Assembly (NCBI RefSeq): GCF_022682495.2
Contig: NC_071394.1
Span: 25,764,470-25,828,469 of the forward strand
Source of the DNA: Desmodus rotundus
Taxonomy: Eukaryota > Chordata > Mammalia > Chiroptera > Phyllostomidae
Reading direction: 5' to 3'
DNA length: 64,000 bases
The notes under the pieces are model-generated. The model saw only the letters and a program-made list of their open reading frames with translations. It was not told where the DNA came from and searched no databases. Made by a program: the position numbers and the translations under genes. Positions within the stretch are counted from its first letter, which is position 1. Every line of letters starts with the position of its first letter. Below are positions 34,396-43,770 of the stretch, piece by piece.

Positions 34396-34644
34396 ATGTG
34401 TTTTAATAGGTCAGAAAAGTAGCTAGGCGTCGTCTCTGGGAGGCCGCTGTTCACGGGGGCACGGCTGGGCTAGTGGGAAGTCGGGAAATGCCTTCTTTTT
34501 CCAGGCCGGAAGCACCTGGTGCCAGGGCTTGGCCAGAGGAGTGTGAGCTGAACTCACCCCCACCCTTCTCTCAGCCCAGCGCCTTGCACACCCATCTCCC
34601 CACTCCAACATGTGTGGAGTCAGAATTTCTGGTCATGCCTGTGA

Positions 34645-34712
34645 ACGTGTGTGAGTGAATGAGTGTGTGAGTGAATGAGTGTGTGTGTGAGACAGAGAGA
34701 GAGAGAGAGATT
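34645..34712 (+). repeat. GTGTGTGAGTGAATGA tandem units plus (GA)n
   Basis: A 16-bp unit, GTGTGTGAGTGAATGA, repeats about twice with partial copies, passes into GTGTGTGTGTGAGACA and then about nine GA units. It is simple sequence with a higher-order unit. Confidence 0.9.
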
Positions 34713-35000
34713 GAGACTCTTCTTGTATTAATTTTTCTAAGTTCTCTGAAGAGTCTTTATTGAGCTCTCGTATTTCCTTGATTATAAAATTGATTATAAA
34801 ATGTTTTATTTTTCTCACATTTAATTAAATTAATTTATATTTTGCTTTAACTCCCTTTTAAAAGCAGTACCTGAAAGTAACATTCAGGGAAATACAATAT
34901 TGGAAATATTATGTATCAAATCTTAGAGATGACAAGAAATTAGAAAAACTGGGTTAATTAAGATAGTACAATTCTTGATATCTGGTTGATGGTAATGATA
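34713..35000. other. AT-rich unannotated gap
   Basis: Nothing is recognised. The gap contains AATTAAATTAATTTATATT-like AT-rich sequence. Confidence 0.35.
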
Positions 35001-35004
35001 ATTA

Positions 35005-35265
35005 TAGCTATTGTTCATATTTGTAAAATACTATAGCCTTGTTTCTCAAGGGTTTATCAGATTCATCATCTCACTTTTTGTCAATGACACTTCGAGGCAA
35101 ATGTTAGGTTATCATCATCATCATCGTTATTTTCACCCCTTTTCAGACATGTAGACACTACAGTTCAGACAGGTAGAGGTAGAGGTTGAGCCAAGGTCAT
35201 CTGGCTGCTAAGTAGCAGACCTGGGAGTAGGGTTCCAACTTCTTGTAAAGCTCTGTTTAATACCA
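35005..35265 (-). mobile_element. MIR SINE with internal (ATC)n
   Basis: Antisense MIR order: 'TTCATCATCTCACTTTTTGTCAATGACAC' (35063), a short (ATC)n at 35111-35126, 'TTCAGACATGTAGACACTACAG', 'GGTTGAGCCAAGGTCATCTGGCTGCTAAGTAGCAG' (35183). It is diverged but near full length. Confidence 0.75.
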
Positions 35266-35399
35266 ACAAACACCCCATGCTTTTACTAAGTGTCACAGAA
35301 ATTAAAGTACCAAATAAAACCTTTGAAGAGAGATAATGCTGTTTAGACTTTCACATCCCCACTGATAGGTTAGTGGTCCTTCCTGAAACACCAGAGGCG

Positions 35400-35640
35400 A
35401 AAGTGGAGAGCACAGAGTTCTTAGTCTGAGGACCTAGGGTAAGTTTCAACTCTCTTATTTAACTAGATTTGTGATCTTTGGCAAGTTACTTATTCTCTGC
35501 TACGTAGTCATCTCAGTTTTTAAAAAAGGAAGCAAATGTGTTTTAGGGTTACAAGGAAGAGAATGAGTAAACATTTGTTGAGCAAAAATTATAGACAGGC
35601 ATTACCCTAGGAGATTTATATCTAATATTTCATTAAATAA
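35400..35640. mobile_element. MIR remnants, sense then antisense
   Basis: 'CTAGATTTGTGATCTTTGGCAAGTTACTTATTCTCTGC' (35463) is sense MIR. 'AAACATTTGTTGAGCAAAAATTATAGACAGGCATTACCCTAGG' (35569) is in the antisense L2/MIR end order. Both are partial. Confidence 0.55.
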
Positions 35641-36025
35641 GTTATCTTATGAAGGTTATTTAGAAATTGTAAAGCACCATAAAAATGCCATTTGTCTACC
35701 TATCACCTACTTATTCGTTCATTCAGTTATGAATGAAAAATTTCTTGTTCTATGACTATTTCCTCAAGACTTTGCCTAAGTAAGTCTACTAGAGCTCTTT
35801 CAATACGCATGAAATAAAACTTCTGAATCTTGTTGTTGCACGACTGTTAAATAAACTGGTAGCCATTTTTTCTTTTTTATTGTTATATAACAGAGCATTG
35901 TCTCTGACAGTAAGTGGATCCGGACAACCAAAGAAATACGGTAGTGAAGGAGGAAGCCTAGTAGGTTATTAGCATGAATCAGAAGATGAGTTGGAAAGCT
36001 AAGGACTGAAGAATGAGTTTACTAA
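35641..36025. other. unannotated stretch
   Basis: No gene or clear repeat is seen. Confidence 0.4.
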
Positions 36026-36029
36026 TTAC

Positions 36030-36660
36030 TTTACTCAGTAAATATTTATTAGGCATGTGCTGAGACACCAGTGCCGGGCTAGGCATGAGGATACAGCTGT
36101 GGACAAAACAGACCTGATGCCCGGGCTCATGGGGACGACAAGATATATTGCATGCAGGAGGTGGCGGAAGAAGTTGTGCAGGCTTCTTTGGAAGTGTCAA
36201 TAGGGGAGCTTAAGATGGTCAAGGGAGCAGACAGCCTCACTGAGGAAGTGACGCTTAGGAGGAAAGGACAAGCAGGAGTTGGTCAGGTGGAGGTGAGTGG
36301 GGAAGGTGAAGGTAATGCTGGCCGAAAGAGCAGTGTGCAGGAAAGCTGGGAGGTGACAAGGAGTAGTGTGCTGAAGGACGTCCAGGGCAGCTGGGGCACA
36401 GGTGATGGTGCAGAGGTGAGGGACCAGGCTGGAGAAGTTTCAGGGCATCAGGTGATGAAGGGCCTTACAAGCCAGGGCAAAGCTAGGCCTGTCTCCCAAG
36501 GGTAAGAGGAAGTTGTGGAAGGGGTTTCAGGAGGGGTGTGATGTGGCATGCTCCTATTTTAGAATTATCACTCTGGCCACTGGGCAGACAAAGAGAGTGT
36601 GGCAGGAGTCGTTCCTACTTGATTAGAGGGGTGGGAGCTGGGGTGGGCAGAAGGTATAGA
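36030..36660 (-). mobile_element. L2-class LINE fragment
   Basis: The plus strand follows the antisense L2-type order: 'AATATTTATTAGGCATGTGCTGAGAC' (36041), 'GGATACAGCTGTGGACAAAACAGACC' (36090), 'CACTGAGGAAGTGACGCTTAGG' (36239), 'GATGAAGGGCCTTACAAGCCAGGGCAAAG' (36453) and 'TTATCACTCTGGCCACTGGGCAGA' (36565). The 117-codon plus-strand frame (36152-36505) lies inside it and is not considered a gene. Confidence 0.7.
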
Positions 36661-36889
36661 ATGATGTGAGGGAATCCTGGCACAAGTAATAGTCCCCATC
36701 TCTGATTGCATCCCCCTGATACGATATCCTCAGTTCCTAATTTCCTAAGACAATAACTTTATTTATTTTTAACAGAGTGACTTCTTCTGACCTGAGGCTT
36801 CAAGTGCTTTGAGAGATCTACTACCAGGTAAATACAGAAAATGTTTTCCTCAGTTTTATACACACCACTTTTCTCCCAAGACACACTAA

Positions 36890-37015
36890 GACCTAAATCC
36901 AACCTCTTATTTAACCCTTGCAATAGCCGTAGGAGTTATGCACTATTTTAGTTCTACCTTATCCATGAGGACGTTGAGACACAGAGAAGTGAGACCATTT
37001 GATCAGCACGCACAA
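36890..37015 (-). mobile_element. MIR SINE fragment
   Basis: Antisense MIR: 'TTTAACCCTTGCAATAGCCGTAGGAG' (36910), 'TATCCATGAGGACGTTGAGACACAGAGAAG' (36960). Confidence 0.7.
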
Positions 37016-38809
37016 AGATGTTCATCACAGTAGCCAAACAAAACATGTCTTGTTCAACTCGGAACCTTCATGCTTATGTTCCAAGCAGGCAGATGGAGAA
37101 GGGCACAAGGTCATGTCCCCCACCTGAATCCATCCAGGTAAAGAGTTGTCCTGGTTGCCTGGGGCCAGTGAATTTTGCCTTATTCTTAATGGTCCCCATG
37201 AGCTGCAGAGGAGGCTGGGAAATGGATCGTCGAGCATATTGCTGCTGCAGAAGAAATCAGGGCTGGGTTCGTTCTGGATGGAGAACTAAATGTGGATGCC
37301 AGACAAACAAGGAGCTAAACATCAGCTTTCTTCCCAGCGGTCCTGAATTAGAGAATGAGCTCAAATTATGGGCAGGATCAGCTGTAATCAGACCTTCTAT
37401 TACATTTATTGCTGAAATCTTTCATAGAAAAGAAAAATACATGCTGCTGAGGCCAGAAATAGAGAGAAGGGAGGTTCCCAGACCTGCCTCCATGCGCTTT
37501 CCCTCACCCAGTCTAAACAGTCCATGAAGCGATTCCCTTGAGGAGGAGTGAGGGGTGTAGGGAAGGGTAGAAGTCATTTTCCAGCAGTTTTAAGAAGGTA
37601 AACCATTTTGTGTTATGTGCCTAGGAAGGAACATATGACATTTTATTATACATTATTACACATTACGACAGTTGTGTTATGTTTGTTTCTTTGTATATTT
37701 TCTCCAACTCCTGCTGTTAATAGCCTAGAGGTAATCTGATCTGGGAATTGAGACAAGGGAGAGAATTTATGTGTTGAAATTGTGAAGCTTCACAAAGCAA
37801 ACAGAGATGGCCTGCTCAGAGAGTGTAAAGAGTGGGTAGAACTGCTCCAGGCAGAGAAGAAGGGTGACTCAGGGTGAATAAACAGCATGGGCTGCAGGCA
37901 GTGGACTGACTTCAAGCTGCTTCGGAAGCTCATTGCAGGGTTTTTCACAGGGCCCCCCACGTGTCTACAAACACACACACACACACATACACACACACAA
38001 ACTACTGCAGCTCACGGCACCTGAAGGGGGTTTGGCGCCCTTGCCGGCAGCAGGCGTAGGCTTCTCCTCTCAGCCTGTCACCCTTGACCCCTGCTGTCAC
38101 AGCAATTTGGCAACCGGTAACAACCGGCCCTGCGCCCTGCAAGGCTCAGCTCAGAACTGTGGGTTGACAGCTAATTGTCGCTGCTGATGGCTTTGCTGAC
38201 AGTGCTTTGTAGCTATTTTGGTTTTTCTTGAGTGTTTCTTAATTAGAGGAAATGACAACGTGTGCTGTCCAATCAGCCTCTTGTCAGACATTATTACATT
38301 TGCAGGAGAATCGGGCGGCACTTGGGTTTGTTCCTGCCACGCTGGATGAGGGTCGCAGCCTGAGCTGTGGCCCCCACTCAGCTCGCAGACAGGTCTGCTG
38401 CTGGTGTGAGGAAGAGCATTCATTCTATATTCCCAGTGTGGGCTCCAACTGCCCGGGACTCTACCAGGGTCCCTGGTCAGGCAGAAGTGTCCCCGTCACG
38501 GTGGCCATTGCCCTGCCAGAATGCTTTCTTCTCCCTGAAATGAGATGAAATGAAATGAGGATTCCTTTGATATCTGCCTTTGTGGCATCATCCTATTGGT
38601 GATGCTGTGGAGGGCGTTTGCCCTGCAGTTTTGTGAGTGAGATCTGTGTTGCTTGAATTAACAGGAAGAAGGATCTTAAGTTATAAAATATTCCAGATTT
38701 AAAAATACCTGTGAAGACCTTTGCAACTCTATAGGCCACAGAGTAACTCTTACCAGCTATTTTTTAAGGGGCAGTTCTTTCTAAGGCTCCTTTATGAAAT
38801 GCTTGACTT
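37016..38809. other. unannotated stretch with (CA)n at 37969-38000
   Basis: No gene is assigned. A 169-codon plus-strand frame (37018-37527) has no recognised domain. An interrupted (CA)n microsatellite lies at 37969-38000. The part around 38180-38330 (TTAATTAGAGG, CCAATCAGC, TTATTACATTTGCAG) has the look of conserved non-coding sequence with homeodomain- and CCAAT-like motifs, but I have no alignment to show this. Confidence 0.35.
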
Positions 38810-39356
38810 AGAATAGCTGTGAAACTAGCTTATTTCACTTAACATAATGCTCTCCAGTTCCATCCATGCTGTTGCAAAGGGTATAAGCTCATTCTTTCTC
38901 TCTGCTGCATAGAATTCCATTGTGTAAATATACCATAGTTTTTGGATCCACTCGTTTGCTGATGGGCACTTAGGTTGCTTCCAGTACTTGGCTATTGTAA
39001 ATTGTGCTGCTATGAACATTGGGGTGCACAGGTTCTTTTGGATACCGTATGATCTCACCTTTAACTGGAACATAATAAATAGAAGAAAAAAGGAAACAAA
39101 ATATAACCAGAGACATTGAAGTTAAGAACAATCTAACAATGGGCAGGGGGGAGTGGGGAGGGGACAGTGAGGAGAGGGGATTACAGGAACTACTATAAAG
39201 GACACATGGACCAAATCAAGGGGGAGGGTGGAGGTGGGGGAGGGAGGGGGGTTCAGCTGGGGTGGGGTGGAGGGATGGGGAGAAAAGGCACACAACTGTA
39301 ATTGAATAACAATAAAAATTAAAATTAAAAAGAAATCAAAGAATAGCTGTGAAACT
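38810..39356 (+). mobile_element. bat L1 insertion with 5' inversion and intact target-site duplication
   Basis: The insertion is bounded by a perfect 17-bp direct repeat, AGAATAGCTGTGAAACT, at 38810-38826 and 39340-39356. Its left part (38827-39040) is L1 ORF2/3' sequence in antisense; the minus-strand frame there includes 'AKYWKQPKCPSANEWIQK'. Near 39040-39050 it switches to the sense 3' end, with a strongly G-rich 3' UTR (39139-39285), 'AATTGAATAACAATAAAAATT' (39300) and an A-rich tail. This is the twin-priming outcome of target-primed reverse transcription. The perfect duplication and good tail imply a fairly recent event. The G-rich end is the form seen in bat L1s. Confidence 0.93.
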
Positions 39357-41450
39357 GTGAATGAGTTTCAGACATCAATTTATTTGTCAAATGAGTATGG
39401 CCCCTTCTTTTCCAATTTCTTGTGAGGTGTTTTTGTATTAATGCATTGCTAAAAGGACTTAGTAGGCCTGGAGGGGTGCAGTCAGGCTCACCAAAGCCAA
39501 GTCCCTGTCCTCGAGGAACTTATGTAGGAATCGGGACGTCAGCCTTCTCCAGTGGTCCTTGCTTCACTCTGAGGCACGCACGTGGTTCTGTGGGCTTTCT
39601 CCAGGAGCGCTGTTCAGTGTTGGAGCGGAGAGCACAGAATATGGGATTGTCTAGGGCTGGAAAGACAAGAGGACACAGATATTGAGGGTTTTATGGAGAG
39701 ACTGTAAGTGTGTCCAGTTGGACACAGAAGGAAGGGAGGCCAAGGTGTGTGTGTGTGCACATGTGGAGGCCAAAGACAGGAGATCTCCGTGAGATAAATG
39801 GGGAAACGGAGAGTGGGTAAGCAGTGAGACGTGTAGAACGACATGCTGCCTGGCTTTTCCTGTGTGTCTGTCTTGTCTCCTCCACTGAAGAGTGCAAAAG
39901 GGCCAGGCAGGACATTTCCTTCGTGTCTTCTTCAGCTCATAGCACAAGCTCCTCAGTAGTTCCTGAGGAAATCAGCCCAGCTGTGGGCTTTGGGAAGATC
40001 GTGGGATCAATGGTGAATTTGTTCATGTATATAGAAGGAATTGACGTGTCCATGGGTTCGTGTATATGATGAGCTCCACAGAGATTTCGATACAGTCTGG
40101 TGGTGGTGTAAACACGCATGTGCTCACATACACACACACACACTATGGTGAAAAGGAAGTCTCTGCCATTTGATATTTATTCATTACTTTCAGGTGAAGG
40201 GAAATTACTGTCTCAGGGAGACAGTCTGGGAAGACGTCAGAGAGCCCCACCCTGTGGGTGTGGTCTTGCCCTACCAGTAAAGCCCCAAATACTGCTCCTT
40301 TCCATAGACCACCAGTTCTCCTTCCACTCCTCGTGATTTTCCGGGCTGAGTGCATCTGAAGGCCCAAATGAGCGACTTAAACTTCTTTCTGATCTGACTA
40401 CTGTCCCTCTGCTCCACATTCAACTTTCTCTCGGGTGTAGATTTAGCTACAAAAATCTTCATAAAAGGCTTGTACAATTGGAGTCCCAACAAAAGCTGGA
40501 GAATACAATTTTAATGTTGGCATAAAAGCTAAAACTTCCCGATATCATTTCTATATGTACTCATATATTTTGTAATTAACTTGCTGCTCCCGGGGCACCA
40601 CACCCCCGTGACCTCTTTGCCACGTGTCTTACATTCCCGTGGCTTCCCACATGCTGGCCCAGCGCTAGGACACAGCAGAGGTTTATCAGTGTGTGTGCTC
40701 CTGAAGTGAACGGGCCATGTGTTTCATTAAAACACACCAGCAGTGTCTCTAATGCACATTTTCTTAGGTACCATCTTAAAGGCCCTTAAGCTGTGCCCCA
40801 GACACAACAGACTTGTCCAGAATCATGTGGTTGCCATGGCATCCAAAGAGCGCCCTTAGAAGCTCATCAACTTCTCCAGACAGAAGATGGTAAACTGCTC
40901 TGATAGAACATTTTCTACCTTAGAAGCTGAGAATAGACACTACATGCATCTGAAACAGCAAATGTGAGTTTCAAAAGTTCTCTCAAGCATGATCTTTTAT
41001 AAGATACTTGCTGGAAACTGCTCAGAGTTTATGTGTTCTAGCCCCGACTCTCAGCAGCTTTCCTTTCATCTCTGATCTGGAAGCTTCCTTTTGGATAAAA
41101 TAGAAATGTGAATGGCTCTAGCTAAGAAATTGCTTTGAATTTCACAGAAGAGTCGAAGTAGCTGCTCTTCTGCATTCAGGGAGAGTGAAGCAAAAAATGA
41201 GTCTTCCGCGAATGAAATGGCAGGCCTGCTTTCTTCTACGCAGCTTCTGCCCAAACAGTTCTTTGATGTTAATCTAATTCTCATCAATCACCAACTCCAA
41301 AGCAACTGAGCTTAGATCTTTGAAAGGATTGCTTTTTATAAAGTCTTATTGTCTGAGATTTCTGCCTAATGGCGAGGCCACTGAACCACTAACTTTTAGC
41401 TGTAGAGTTAGTAGGCAGGGATTATTTAAGTCATGAATTTCTATTGCTTG
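39357..41450. other. unannotated stretch with short GT/CA tracts
   Basis: No gene or clear interspersed repeat is seen in about 2.1 kb. (GT)n lies at 39745-39756 and (CA)n at 40121-40142. Short frames occur on both strands without recognisable domains. Confidence 0.4.
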
Positions 41451-41454
41451 CCAT

Positions 41455-41590
41455 GTAGAACACTTTGCAGTGTTCAAAGCACTTTTGCATCCATTGTTGT
41501 AACAACTGCCTTAAGGCAGAGAGACAAGTTTTATGTTTTCACCCCCCCCTTTTTTTTGAGTGAGGGGATTGAGGGTCAGAAAGAGCATGC
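41455..41590 (-). mobile_element. MIR SINE fragment
   Basis: Antisense MIR-like order: 'AACACTTTGCAGTGTTCAAAGCACTTTTGCATCC' (41459), 'TTGTAACAACTGCCTTAAGGCAGAGAGACAAG' (41495) and 'GAGGGGATTGAGGGTCAGAAAGAGC' (41562). A C7/T8 run splits it (41543-41558). It ends where the VES SINE begins. Confidence 0.6.
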
Positions 41591-41592
41591 CT

Positions 41593-41819
41593 CCCTAACT
41601 GATGTAGCACAGTGGATTGAGTGCTAGCCTGTGAAGCAAAAGGTTGCTGGTTCGATTCCCAGCTATGGCACCTGCCTGGGTTGCAGGCCAGGTCCCCAGT
41701 TGGGGGTGTGTGAGAGGCAACTGATGGATGTATCTCTCTCACATCAATGTTTCTCTCCCTTTCTTGTTCCCTCCCTTCCTCTCTCTAGAGAAATGAATAA
41801 ATAAAATATTTTAAAAAAA
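41593..41819 (+). mobile_element. VES-type bat SINE, near full length
   Basis: A tRNA-derived head carries a pol III A box (TAGCACAGTGG, 41605-41615) and a perfect B box (GGTTCGATTCC, 41649-41659). It is followed by the VES body 'AGGCCAGGTCCCCAGTTGGG' (about 41686), a pyrimidine-rich segment and an A-rich tail (AATAAATAAAATATTTTAAAAAAA). VES SINEs are mobilised by L1 and are characteristic of bats. The intact boxes suggest a relatively young copy. I could not define a convincing target-site duplication. Confidence 0.92.
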
Positions 41820-41989
41820 TGATTATGTCCCCTTTAAAATCAGTTCTTACCAGGAGGTGGCCTGGAATTGGAACCTATTCTTCTGGTTCCTGATTCAGAC
41901 TCTGGTTGTCCTGTCAGATGGGCGGAGTGTTGAGGACGGTTAGGGAGAATCTACAGATTGTTTGGTAACTAGCTGCTTAATAATCTGTC

Positions 41990-42115
41990 TCCTGATTTGA
42001 GTTTAAGCTCCCGAAAGGTAGAGATTATTTTATTCATTATTGTAGCCCCAGAGCCTAGAATACTGCCTGGCACATAGTAGGTTCTCAATGAACAGTTTTG
42101 TTAATAAACAAGTAA
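41990..42115 (+). mobile_element. L2-type LINE 3' end
   Basis: Sense L2 terminus: 'TTTAAGCTCCCGAAAGGTAGAGATTATTTTATTC' (42002), 'AGCCTAGAATACTGCCTGGCACATAGTAGGTTCTCAATGAA' (42052). The 165-codon minus-strand frame that starts within it (42527-42030) is not considered a gene. Confidence 0.8.
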
Positions 42116-42849
42116 TACTAATGCCAACACATCTGCCTACCCCCCCATGCATTCCCATGACATAAAAGATGTTGGCTGTGAGAATTACATCTAAAATAAA
42201 AAGGCAGGGATATGGGCCTAGTGGGGAGTGCAGGTTGTCATCCACCCAAGGAGCTGGTGAACACTGAGCTGAGCTGTGGAAAGATACAGAAGGGATGGAA
42301 AATAGAGATCCTGCCTTCTGGGAGCTTAACTTCAACTTAGAGAGACAGACCATCTCATCACAGAAGAGATGAGGAAAATCACTGCCCGACAGTCTGCTCA
42401 GATGGCCTTGCTCTCTTGGAAATTCAAAGTCAAGGGGAAGAAAAAGGATGCATGCTGCAGAAAGCCTCGGTTTCAGAGGGAGGAGGAAGGGGAAGAACTC
42501 CTCTGTCGCTTCTTTGTTTGGTTCCATAATTACCTGTACCTCTTCAAGTGTTTTTGTGCAAGAAACTAAATATACCTACTGGTCTAGTCGAGAGATGAAT
42601 CATTCTAATTAACTGGAATAGAAGGTGGACTTCGACAAAGCTTCAGTTGGCTTGTTTCTTTAAATAGTCAAGTGATTATGCTATAATTTAGCTTCAGTAA
42701 ACAATTGTTTCCATCCTTATCTCAACCAGAACTCATAGTTCCCATGTCCTTTAGGGGCTTTTCAAGATTTAGTTCTCCAACCACCTGCTTAGGTAGCCGT
42801 CCACGTATGAAACTCTGATTTAGGTGGGTCTTATGCAGAGTCTGGGAAT
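42116..42849. other. unannotated stretch
   Basis: No gene is seen. A short phrase near 42806-42855 may be a MER5 vestige, but it is too short to call. Confidence 0.4.
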
Positions 42850-43165
42850 CTGCTTTTATTTTTTAATTAAACATTTTATTTTGGCATGATTTTATATTTA
42901 CAGAAAACTTTCAGTATTTCCTTCACCTAGTTTCCCCTAATGTTAAGTTCTTACATAACCAGACTTTATTTGTCAAACTTAGTAAATTAATATCAGTGCA
43001 ATAATACTGAGCTACAGACTCTATTCGAATTTCAGCAGTTTTTGCATTAATGTCCTCTTCCTGTTCTACCCAGGGTATCACGTTACATTTTATTGTTGTG
43101 ATTCCTTAGTCTCCTTGGACCCAGGATAGTTTCTTAGTCTTTCCTTGAATCTCCCCAGGTGGTTC
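42850..43165 (-). mobile_element. old L1M fragment
   Basis: Antisense L1M text: 'TTTCCTTCACCTAGTTTCCCCTAATG' (42916), 'GAGCTACAGACTCTATTCGAATTTCAGCAG' (43010), 'GTGATTCCTTAGTCTCCTTGGACCCAGGATAG' (43097). It belongs to the same repeat region as 28600-28800. Confidence 0.7.
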
Positions 43166-43242
43166 TCAGACACTCAAATCCTACACCCATTGCTCTCCAA
43201 AGGCAGGGACAGATCCGGGGCTCAACTGTCAAAAGCTGATGA

Positions 43243-43271
43243 GCGTGTGGGGCGGGGGGGTGGGGGGGTGA
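43243..43271 (+). repeat. G-rich tract
   Basis: GGGGCGGGGGGGTGGGGGGGTG is a short G-run array with four or more G3+ runs, so it is a potential G-quadruplex. Confidence 0.8.
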
Positions 43272-43339
43272 ATCTCCCCTTGCCTGAGCGGCACCCTGTG
43301 TGTTTCACCCCGTGCCATGCTCCTATCAGTCAGGGACGC

Positions 43340-43770
43340 AGCGGGAGACAGGAGGCACGGTCTAGAGGAGTCCAGAGAGAATTCAGAGAAAGTACTGTTT
43401 ACAGAGGTGTAGGCGGGGTGAAAGAACAAACGAGGGATCTGAAGGCCACCAGGAACTTTCCGCAGTGGAAAGCTTTTACTGCCCTGGGGGCGGGGCAAGA
43501 AGAGCAGGGCTCAGCCAGGTGGCGCTGTAGGCAGGAATGGGTAGTTGGAGATCCGGCCACCGCCAGAACTTCAGGACCCACAATGTGCAGAAGACATAGA
43601 GGAAAAGCAGACTCGGGTCTGCATCTCCTCTTCCCCGAACCTCCTGCTGCTGCCTCCCATCAGTGGAACTCAAGGAGAACCCAAAGGGCAGGGATCAGAT
43701 GATACAGTTTCTGGGCAGAGCAGGGAGAGAGGATGCAGAATGGACGTGGAGAGTGGATTTAGGGAGGGAT
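43340..43770. mobile_element. unnamed interspersed repeat A, copy 1
   Basis: The segment shares ordered phrases with 55470-55870 and 61530-62000: 'TGTTTACAGAGGTGTAGGCGGGG' (43397), 'CCTCCTGCTGCTGCCTCCCATCAG' (43642) and 'GGGCAGAGCAGGGAGAGAGG' (43714). I recognise the wording as a widespread old mammalian repeat but cannot name it. The 185-codon plus-strand frame (43145-43702) runs into it and is not considered a gene. Confidence 0.55.

Noticed and set aside
34645..34712. CRISPR-like array of short repeats
   Set aside because: The units adjoin without spacers and are simple-sequence repeats in a mammalian genome.
37018..37527. 169-codon plus-strand frame
   Set aside because: No recognisable domain, irregular composition and no supporting splice sites. 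I treat it as chance.
41593..41660. Functional tRNA gene suggested by good A and B boxes
   Set aside because: The tRNA-like head is followed by a VES SINE body and A-rich tail, so it is a SINE promoter and not a tRNA gene.
42030..42527. 165-codon minus-strand frame
   Set aside because: It ends in an L2 terminus and has no recognisable domain.
43145..43702. 185-codon plus-strand frame
   Set aside because: Most of it lies in copy 1 of unnamed repeat A and a G-rich tract. It has no recognisable domain, and equally long frames lie on the opposite strand.
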